Below the pieces are notes generated by a model. The model had not been told where the DNA came from. It made no database searches and was given only the letters and a program-made list of their open reading frames with translations. 30,908 bases of DNA from an uncultured Oxalobacteraceae bacterium. GTDB lineage: Bacteria; Pseudomonadota; Gammaproteobacteria; Burkholderiales; Burkholderiaceae. The stretch is from the NCBI GenBank assembly GCA_946480015.1, contig CAMLIL010000069.1, positions 1 to 30,908 of the forward strand, written 5' to 3'. Position 1 is the first letter of the stretch, and each line of letters starts with the position of its first letter. Positions 23,437 through 30,908 of this stretch are shown in pieces. The translations under genes and the position numbers were made by a program.

Positions 23437-26400
23437 ATGCCTTCCGCCGCCTTGCCCCAGAGCCTGCCCGATTACGCGGAACTGTTCTGCCTATCGAATT
23501 TTTCCTTCCTGTACGGGGCCTCGCATGCGCAAGAACTGGTGGCGCGTGCCGTCCAGCTCGGCTACTCGGCGCTGGCGATCACCGACGAGTGTTCGCTGGC
23601 CGGCGTGGTGCGCGCCCATGCCGAAGCCAAAAAAGCCGGGCTGCCGCTGCTGATCGGCGCCCATTTCCATGTGCACAATCCGGATGGCAGCCCGGCGCTG
23701 TCGCTGATCGTGCTGGCGCAAAACCGCAACGGTTACGGCAATCTGTCCGAACTGATCACACTGGCGCGCACGCGCAGCGCCAAGGGCAGCTATCTGCTGC
23801 AGCCGGCCGATCTGGCCGCGCCGGAATCCGCTTTGGCGCACCTGAAAGGCATGCCGGACTGCCTGGCCATCCTGCTGCCGGCCTATCCCGGCGTCGATGC
23901 GGCCGGGGTTGACCGGCTGCACCGCCAGGCGGCCTGGATGGCGGCGGCGTTTCCCGGACGGACATGGATCGGCCTGAATCTCTTGCACCGCGCCCTGGAT
24001 GACGCCCATCGTGCCACCGTCGAGGAAGTCGCCGCGCAGCACGGCCTGCCTGTCACGGCGCTCGGCCATGTGTGCATGCACGTCCGCTCGCGCAAACCCA
24101 TGCACGACACCCTGTGCGCGATCCGGCTCGGCAAGGCGGTGGGCGAATGCGGCTACGCGCTGGCGCAGAATGCCGAGCAGCATTTGCGCGCGCGCTTGCG
24201 GCTAGCCAATATTTACGCGCCCGAAGCGCTGGCCGAAACGCTGCGCATCGCGCGCCTGTGCACATTTTCCCTGGACGAATTGCGCTACGAGTATCCCGAT
24301 GAACTCGTGCCCGAGGGCGAGACGGCGGCCAGTTATCTGCGCAAGGAAACCTACATCGGCGCCCGTTTTCGATTTCCACAAGGCATACCGGCCAAGGTCC
24401 AGGCCCAGATCGAATACGAACTCGAACTGATCGGCGACCTGCGCTACGAACCCTATTTCCTGACCGTCTACGACATCGTGCGCTTCGCGCGCTCGCAGGG
24501 CATCCTGTGCCAGGGCAGGGGATCGGCGGCCAACTCGGCGGTGTGCTATTGCCTGGGGGTGACGGAAGTCGATCCGGCCCGCGCCAATCTGCTGTTCGAA
24601 CGCTTCATTTCCAGGGAGCGCGACGAGCCGCCCGACATCGACGTCGATTTCGAGCATCAGCGGCGCGAGGAAGTGATTCAGTACATCTATAACAAATACG
24701 GACGCGACCGCGCCGCCCTGGCGGCGGTGGTGATCAGCTACCGGCCCAAGAGCGCGCTGCGCGACAGCGGCAAGGCGCTCGGCATCGACCTGGCCATCGT
24801 GGAAAAGGTGGCCAAGGCGCATCACTGGTTCGACAGCAAGGAAGACCTGGTCAACCGCCTGGCCGAATGCGGCCTCGATCCGGAATCCATGCTGGCCCAG
24901 CAGTGGGCCGCGCTGGCCACCCGCCTGCTGGGCTTTCCGCGCCACCTGTCGCAGCATCCGGGCGGCTTCGTGATCGCCCAGGGCAAGCTGTCGCGCCTGG
25001 TGCCGATCGAGAACGCCAGCATGGCCGAGCGCAGCGTGATTCAATGGGACAAGGATGATCTGGAAGAACTGGGCCTGCTGAAAGTCGACGTGCTGGCCCT
25101 GGGCATGCTGTCGGCGCTGCGGCGCGCCCTGGACCTGGTCGGCCAGCAGCGCGGCAATGTATTTTCGATGCAGGATATCCCGGCCGAAGACCCGGCCACC
25201 TACGACATGATGTGCGCGGCCGACACCATTGGCGTGTTCCAGATCGAATCGCGCGCGCAGATGAGCATGCTGCCACGCCTGCGCCCGCGCACTTTTTACG
25301 ATCTGGTCATCGAAGTGGCGGTGGTGCGCCCCGGCCCCATCCAGGGCGGCATGGTGCATCCTTATCTGCGCCGGCGCCAGGGCCTGGAAGAGCCGGTGTA
25401 TCCCCAGCCGGAATTGCGGCAGGCGCTCGAACGCACCCTGGGGGTGCCGATTTTCCAGGAACAGGTGATGCAGGTGGCCATGCTGGCGGCCGGCTTCACC
25501 CCCGGCGAGGCCGACCAGTTACGGCGCGCCATGGCAGCCTGGAAACGCAAAGGAGGGCTGGAGCAATATTACGAACGCATCGTGCGCGGCATGCTCGAAC
25601 GCGGCTACGACCTGGCTTTCGCCGAAGCGATTTTCAGCCAGATCCAGGGTTTCGGCGAATACGGTTTCCCGGAATCGCACGCCGCCAGTTTCGCCCTGCT
25701 GGCCTATGCCAGTTCCTGGCTCAAGTGCCACGAGCCGGCCGCCTTTACCTGCGCCTTGCTCAACAGCCAGCCGATGGGGTTTTACAGTCCCTCGCAACTG
25801 GTGCAGGATGCGCGCCGCCATGGCATCGAGGTGCGTCCGGTGGACATTGCCGTCAGCGGCTGGGACAGCGCGCTGGAAGCGGGCGGCGGGGCGCAGCCGG
25901 CCATCCGGCTCGGCTTGTCCTTGCAGCGCGGCATGCGCAAGGAAGTGGCGGAGCGCATCGAGATCGCGCGCGCCATCCGGCCCTTCGACAGCGTGGCCGA
26001 CCTGGCCCGCCGCACCCAGCTCGACCGCCACGACCTGCAGGTGCTGGCCGGCGCCAACGCCTTGCAATCGCTGGCCGGCAACCGCCGCCAGGCCCTGTGG
26101 CAAGCGGTCGGCGCGGTGCCCGACAAGGATTTGCTGCGCCCGACCACGCCGGTGGAAGACCTGCCGCGCTTGCGCCCGCCCAGCGAGGCCGACGACATCG
26201 TGAGCGATTACCGCGCGCAAGGCTTGACCTTGGGACGCCATCCGCTCGAACTATTGCGCAAGCAATTGCTCAAGCAACGTTTCATGCCGGCGTCGGTACT
26301 GGCCCATTACACCCAGGGCCAGCTGGCCCGGGCCTGCGGCATCGTCACGGTGCGCCAGCGTCCGGCCACGGCCAAGGGCGTGCTCTTCGTTACCCTGGAA

Positions 26401-26601
26401 GACGAGACCGGCAACATCAACGTGATCGTCTGGCCCAGCCTGGTTGAGCAGCAGCGCAAGGAAGTGCTGGGAGCAACGTTATTGGGGGTGTACGGGGTGT
26501 GGCAAAGGGAAGGGGAGATCCGCCACCTGGTGGCCAAGCGGCTGGTCGATCTGTCGCACCTGCTGGGACGGCTCGATACCAGCAGCCGCAATTTTTGCTA
26601 G
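23437..26601 (+). CDS. dnaE2: Error-prone DNA polymerase III alpha subunit DnaE2
   Basis: DnaE2 (ImuC) is the C-family polymerase that performs SOS mutagenesis together with ImuA and ImuB. The 1054-residue product has the usual DnaE2 length and lacks the longer tail of DnaE1. A PHP domain lies at about 15-220 (ELFCLSNFSFLYGASHAQEL, then ITDECSLAGVVRAH). The polymerase core includes CQGRGSAANSAVCYCLGV and the catalytic acids D400 and D402 in PPDIDVDF and D551 in LLKVDVLALG. Helix-hairpin-helix and OB-fold parts follow, the latter near GVLFVTLEDETGNINVIVWPS. A TTG at 23416 is possible, but the ATG at 23437 fits relatives; neither has a Shine-Dalgarno. It is separated from imuAB by about 11 kb of unrelated genes. 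Confidence 0.95.
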   Translation: MPSAALPQSLPDYAELFCLSNFSFLYGASHAQELVARAVQLGYSALAITDECSLAGVVRAHAEAKKAGLPLLIGAHFHVHNPDGSPALSLIVLAQNRNGYGNLSELITLARTRSAKGSYLLQPADLAAPESALAHLKGMPDCLAILLPAYPGVDAAGVDRLHRQAAWMAAAFPGRTWIGLNLLHRALDDAHRATVEEVAAQHGLPVTALGHVCMHVRSRKPMHDTLCAIRLGKAVGECGYALAQNAEQHLRARLRLANIYAPEALAETLRIARLCTFSLDELRYEYPDELVPEGETAASYLRKETYIGARFRFPQGIPAKVQAQIEYELELIGDLRYEPYFLTVYDIVRFARSQGILCQGRGSAANSAVCYCLGVTEVDPARANLLFERFISRERDEPPDIDVDFEHQRREEVIQYIYNKYGRDRAALAAVVISYRPKSALRDSGKALGIDLAIVEKVAKAHHWFDSKEDLVNRLAECGLDPESMLAQQWAALATRLLGFPRHLSQHPGGFVIAQGKLSRLVPIENASMAERSVIQWDKDDLEELGLLKVDVLALGMLSALRRALDLVGQQRGNVFSMQDIPAEDPATYDMMCAADTIGVFQIESRAQMSMLPRLRPRTFYDLVIEVAVVRPGPIQGGMVHPYLRRRQGLEEPVYPQPELRQALERTLGVPIFQEQVMQVAMLAAGFTPGEADQLRRAMAAWKRKGGLEQYYERIVRGMLERGYDLAFAEAIFSQIQGFGEYGFPESHAASFALLAYASSWLKCHEPAAFTCALLNSQPMGFYSPSQLVQDARRHGIEVRPVDIAVSGWDSALEAGGGAQPAIRLGLSLQRGMRKEVAERIEIARAIRPFDSVADLARRTQLDRHDLQVLAGANALQSLAGNRRQALWQAVGAVPDKDLLRPTTPVEDLPRLRPPSEADDIVSDYRAQGLTLGRHPLELLRKQLLKQRFMPASVLAHYTQGQLARACGIVTVRQRPATAKGVLFVTLEDETGNINVIVWPSLVEQQRKEVLGATLLGVYGVWQREGEIRHLVAKRLVDLSHLLGRLDTSSRNFC

Positions 26602-26607
26602 ACAGGC

Positions 26608-26639
26608 CGCCGCCACCCCGCCGCAGCGCAGTGGCGGCG
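26608..26639. terminator. GC hairpin between convergent dnaE2 and PRC-barrel gene 2
   Basis: CGCCGCCAC and GTGGCGGCG form a 9-bp stem with a 14-nt loop, just after the dnaE2 stop. No U-tract follows. Confidence 0.5.
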
Positions 26640-26644
26640 CTCAC

Positions 26645-27046
26645 TTAACGGGCGTGGGTGCCGTAATAACCGTGGATCTGGTTGGCCCATTGCTGGTTCG
26701 CCATATCCGGCCAGTTATCGGTATCGAAGCCGGGGGCATTCTCGATGCGCGCCTTGTCCATATCCATCGTAAAGCGCTTGTGCACGGTATCGAGCGTCAA
26801 GGCTTCCCAGGGCACGGCAAACAGTTTTTCACCGATGCCCAGCACGCCGCCGCTGGACATGACCGCATAGGCGATCTTTCCGGTGCGCATGTCGAGCATG
26901 ATTTCCTTGATTTCGCCCAGATGTTCGTTGTCCAGATTGTGGACGTGGTCGCCAATCAGCGTGTCCGCTCCCATCAGTTCCGGGCCCGGACCCTTGTGGC
27001 CCTTATCGACATACATCCCATAGGCATCGCGTTCTTCGTAGGACAT
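26645..27046 (-). CDS. PRC-barrel domain protein (copy 2)
   Basis: This 133-residue protein is a paralogue of the one at 7998-8462, gap-free over about 130 residues. It has the same start pattern (MSYEERDAYGMY), GPGPELMGADTLIGD, LGEIKEIMLD, GEKLFAVPWEAL, NAPGFDTDNWPDM and end QIHGYYGTHAR, without the Gly/Met tail of copy 1. GAGGAGGT before the ATG at 27046 is one of the strongest ribosome sites in the window and fixes the start. The role is unknown; small PRC-barrel proteins of this kind are often annotated as photosystem reaction centre subunit H-like, which is misleading here because there is no photosynthesis gene. The 85-bp upstream spacer lacks the FNR-like box seen with copy 1. Confidence 0.88.
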   Translation of the reverse strand: MSYEERDAYGMYVDKGHKGPGPELMGADTLIGDHVHNLDNEHLGEIKEIMLDMRTGKIAYAVMSSGGVLGIGEKLFAVPWEALTLDTVHKRFTMDMDKARIENAPGFDTDNWPDMANQQWANQIHGYYGTHAR

Positions 27047-27131
27047 GGTGACCTCCTCGGTGAGAAAGTTGCCAGCATGCGCGCCATAGCCGGGCAGGTC
27101 TGTTAGCTGGGCCACGCAAGCGGCAAGTTTC

Positions 27132-28193
27132 CTACCGGTCACTCTGGCGCAGGTGCGCCATGCGCTCGGCATTGCTGGGGTGGCTGCTCAGATAGGCCGA
27201 ATGGTTGCCCACCCACTTCGCCAGCGGGCCCGCCGCGGGCTGGTCCCGCTCCATCGCCGCGAACAGGTCGGCCATGGGGCTGGCCGGCAGACGCAGCGCG
27301 TGCAGGCGGGCGATCGCGTAATCGTCGGCGGCGCGTTCCATGGTGCGCGAATAGTCCAGATTGAGCAGCAGCACCGGCAAGCCCGCCGCCACGGCGCTGA
27401 AGTCGCCGAACAGGGCGGCCGAGCCGAACGCCATCAGCGAACCCCGGGCCAGCGCCCGCATGCCATGGCGGCCCTCGACGTGGCCGATTTCATGGGCCAG
27501 CACGCCGGCCAGTTGCGCCGTCCTGGTCTCGTTGAATCCGTCGGCGCCGCCCACGATCAGCCGGACCATGGCATCGTTCATGGCAATGGTGCCGTTGGGC
27601 AGCGCGAAGGCGTTGGCGGGGAAGCTAGGCCCCATGTCGACGACGATCAATTTCAGCGGCATGCGCGCGCTGGCCGGCCGCACCATCTGGAAGGCCGCTT
27701 GCACCTCGGCCAGGCGCTGGTCGCTGAGCCGGCTTTCACTCATCACTTCCTCTTCATCGAGCAAGGTCGTCAGGGCATCGTCGCCGACCCGCTGGTCGAG
27801 CGAGGCCGGCAGGGCCGCCACCACCTGGTCCGCCAGCGCCGGGATGCCCCACTTGACGGCCGCCACGACGCTGCCGATCAGCAGCAGCAGCGCCAGCAGG
27901 GCGGCATACCAATGCTGTTGCCAACGCTCAATGCGCGAGGGACGGTAGCCCAGCGCCCGCTGCAGCGCCGGCAGGGCTGCGCGCTCGCGCACTTCCAGTC
28001 GCGCGCCGTCGTCGAATTCGAGCACGCAGGGCGTGTTGGCGAACGGTTCGGCCAGGCGAGCTTGCTCGAAGGCATACGAGCGCGGCGCCGCGCCGTTCAA
28101 TGCAATCCGGCCACCGGAAAGGTCGAGCGCGACCACATGCCGGCCCGGGTGGCGGCCGTCGAAATAAATCGCTGGACATTGAAATTGGGTCAT
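27132..28193 (-). CDS. M48-family membrane metallopeptidase
   Basis: The 353-residue protein has a beta-rich N-terminal domain (about 1-90: AIYFDGRHPGRHVVALDLSGG, then VLEFDDGARLEVRE), a transmembrane helix at about 94-117, and an M48 zinc peptidase domain. The domain carries HEIGH at 234-238 and the third ligand E286 in MERAADDYA. This is the HtpX/Oma1-like layout of a membrane-bound quality-control protease; the catalytic residues are intact. The ATG at 28193 follows the DUF898 gene by 7 bp, so the two are one operon and probably one functional pair at the inner membrane. The frame is open upstream to 28268, but this would overlap the neighbour. No substrate is known. Confidence 0.9.
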   Translation of the reverse strand: MTQFQCPAIYFDGRHPGRHVVALDLSGGRIALNGAAPRSYAFEQARLAEPFANTPCVLEFDDGARLEVRERAALPALQRALGYRPSRIERWQQHWYAALLALLLLIGSVVAAVKWGIPALADQVVAALPASLDQRVGDDALTTLLDEEEVMSESRLSDQRLAEVQAAFQMVRPASARMPLKLIVVDMGPSFPANAFALPNGTIAMNDAMVRLIVGGADGFNETRTAQLAGVLAHEIGHVEGRHGMRALARGSLMAFGSAALFGDFSAVAAGLPVLLLNLDYSRTMERAADDYAIARLHALRLPASPMADLFAAMERDQPAAGPLAKWVGNHSAYLSSHPSNAERMAHLRQSDR

Positions 28194-28200
28194 GCTGGCC

Positions 28201-29346
28201 TCACCAGGAAATATCGATGCCGAGAAAGTCGCCCACGCCGTCGGCGCGCACGCGCCTGGGGGCGGCATCGGCGCCGGCCAGCGCCTGCTCGAAACTGCTG
28301 TCGCAGCTCACCCGCAGGTGCTCGATGCGGTAGCGGTACACCCGCACCACCGCGAAGGGACGGTACAGCCCCAGGCTCAGCAGGGTAAGCACGCCGTTGA
28401 CCGCCTGCAGTTTCATGAATTCGCGCGCGCGCATGGTCGATTCGATGCGCACGCCCAGAAACGAGGTGCTTGACCAAGCCAGGTTGCCCATCCGCACTTG
28501 AAGATACGGGCCGCTCATCAGATAGGCCGCATAGCCCACCGCCAGGGCGGCCATGAGAGGGAGCCACGCTCCCGCTTGTGTCAGGTCGAGCTTGCCGACC
28601 TGTGTCACCAGCGCGGCCCCGAAAGCGGCAATCGCCCCCACCACGGCAGCCACCACCAGGACGGCCAGCCCGGCGCCGATCAGGCGCAGATACGGTCCAT
28701 AGAAATCGCTGGGCGAGACGGCAATATGCGACGGCAGCGAGGCGTAGGTGACATTGTCGTGCTGGTAGCACTTGGTTCCGCCATGCATGAACGGCCACAG
28801 CAGCCAGACCAGCGGGATCAGTTTGAGGTAGTGGGGAATCAGCACCCCCAGCAGGACGGGCAGGAAAAAGAACGCAAATACCGGCAGAAACGCGCGGTAG
28901 GCGTCACCTGTACTGCCGGTGAACTGAAAGCGCAGGCCGCGGTAGCGGGTGTTGCCGATCCGGAAGCGCAGGGCGCCGCGCATCAGGAGCGGCAGCGCGG
29001 CCAGCAAGCCCAGCACCACCGAGATGCCGACAGTGATTGAATACCCGAAGGCGTAATGGTAGGCGGCCAGCAGCGCCAGGGCCGCCACGCGGCCCAGCAA
29101 AATCGCCTTGGGATTGCCATCGAAGTCGAACACCGCGCCGTCCAATTCGGTATTGCAGTCGAAATAGCGCAAGCGCCGCACCTTGGCCCACGCCGAGTAC
29201 ACCCCCAGCGTGAGCACCGTCAGCATGAGGTTGACGATCCAGATGCGGAAGTATTCCTTGCCGCTGCCGGTAAAGCGCAAGGCCATGTCCCGCGCCGCAG
29301 GCAGCTCCTTGACGAAGTCCACATCGTGCTCGACAGTACCGTGCAT
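28201..29346 (-). CDS. DUF898 (YjgN-family) multi-pass membrane protein
   Basis: The 381-residue protein matches the YjgN/DUF898 family over its length. It has two related halves, each with an FRIWIVNLMLTVLTLGVYSAWAKVR-type segment: first at about 30-60 ending YFDCNTELDG, second near 320-350 with LLSLGLYRPFAVVRVYRYR. Several hydrophobic helices lie between them (about 80-130, 155-190, 215-285). It is an integral inner-membrane protein of unknown function. The M48 peptidase gene starts 7 bp downstream, so the two are certainly co-transcribed; the membrane protein may be a partner, anchor or substrate. GGAG lies 12 nt before the ATG, a loose ribosome site. Confidence 0.88.
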   Translation of the reverse strand: MHGTVEHDVDFVKELPAARDMALRFTGSGKEYFRIWIVNLMLTVLTLGVYSAWAKVRRLRYFDCNTELDGAVFDFDGNPKAILLGRVAALALLAAYHYAFGYSITVGISVVLGLLAALPLLMRGALRFRIGNTRYRGLRFQFTGSTGDAYRAFLPVFAFFFLPVLLGVLIPHYLKLIPLVWLLWPFMHGGTKCYQHDNVTYASLPSHIAVSPSDFYGPYLRLIGAGLAVLVVAAVVGAIAAFGAALVTQVGKLDLTQAGAWLPLMAALAVGYAAYLMSGPYLQVRMGNLAWSSTSFLGVRIESTMRAREFMKLQAVNGVLTLLSLGLYRPFAVVRVYRYRIEHLRVSCDSSFEQALAGADAAPRRVRADGVGDFLGIDISW

Positions 29347-29404
29347 TGCGCCGCGCTCCAGTTTGAAATAGTTATTGCGCCAGTGTAACTGTGTAGCTGT
29401 CTGA

Positions 29405-30908
<1,504 letters not shown>

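Noticed and set aside
26645..27046. Photosynthetic reaction centre H-subunit
   Set aside because: Only the PRC-barrel fold is shared; there is no membrane helix and no photosynthesis gene in view.

Overview
The window comes from a high-GC betaproteobacterial chromosome. The best fit is Oxalobacteraceae (Massilia, Duganella or Janthinobacterium-like). This rests on the ImuA/ImuB/DnaE2 mutagenesis set, a PEP-CTERM protein, an LpqC/PhaZ-like esterase, a MucD/DegP protease next to a QseC-like two-component pair, and betaproteobacterial-type RpiA, YggX, ArgA and HrpA. The genus is inferred from gene content and not proven. No mobile element, CRISPR array, tRNA or rRNA was seen. Coding density is high and both strands are used.

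Layout. 1-525 (minus): a CheY-like receiver followed directly by the start of a CheC-family phosphatase, cut by the window edge. 781-1819 (plus): rpiA and a small lipoprotein, ending at a bidirectional terminator. 1880-3519 (minus): argA then yggX. 3700-7935 (plus): the large RNA helicase hrpA. 7998-8462 (minus): a PRC-barrel protein with an FNR-like box upstream. 8691-9946 (plus): a 41-codon leader ORF overlapping the start of a PHB-depolymerase-type esterase. 10061-12215 (plus): LexA box, imuA, imuB. 12277-14619 (minus): a small unknown protein and an M61 peptidase. 14847-15410: heat-shock-type promoter, ROSE-like RNA thermometer and an IbpA-type hsp20. 15711-19318 (plus): a mucD/degP protease and a response regulator/histidine kinase pair. 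19404-20165 (plus): FNR-like box, sigma-54 promoter and a PEP-CTERM protein. 20207-23177 (minus): a TonB-dependent receptor and a DUF2059-like periplasmic protein. 23392-26601 (plus): a second LexA box and dnaE2. 26645-29346 (minus): a DUF898 membrane protein, an M48 peptidase and a second PRC-barrel protein. 29561-30908 (plus): pyrG, cut by the window edge.

How the parts work together. The SOS mutasome (ImuA, ImuB, DnaE2) is present but split: imuAB and dnaE2 lie about 11 kb apart. Each half has its own perfect TACTGT-N8-ACAGTA LexA box overlapping a plausible -10, so LexA alone could reunite them as a regulon. Between them sits a proteostasis and envelope-stress group: hsp20 under a probable RNA thermometer, a MucD-type protease and a two-component system. 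The regulatory DNA is the richest part of the window: two LexA boxes, one 15/16 sigma-54 site, two FNR-like boxes sharing TTGATTTA, a ROSE-type hairpin, an 18-bp palindrome carrying sigma-32-like -35 elements in both directions, and a 7-3-7 palindrome over the dnaE2 -35. I did not find a clear-cut wholly new system. The strongest candidates for new biology are the sigma-54/FNR control of the PEP-CTERM gene, the coupled leader ORF before the esterase, and the DUF898/M48 membrane pair.
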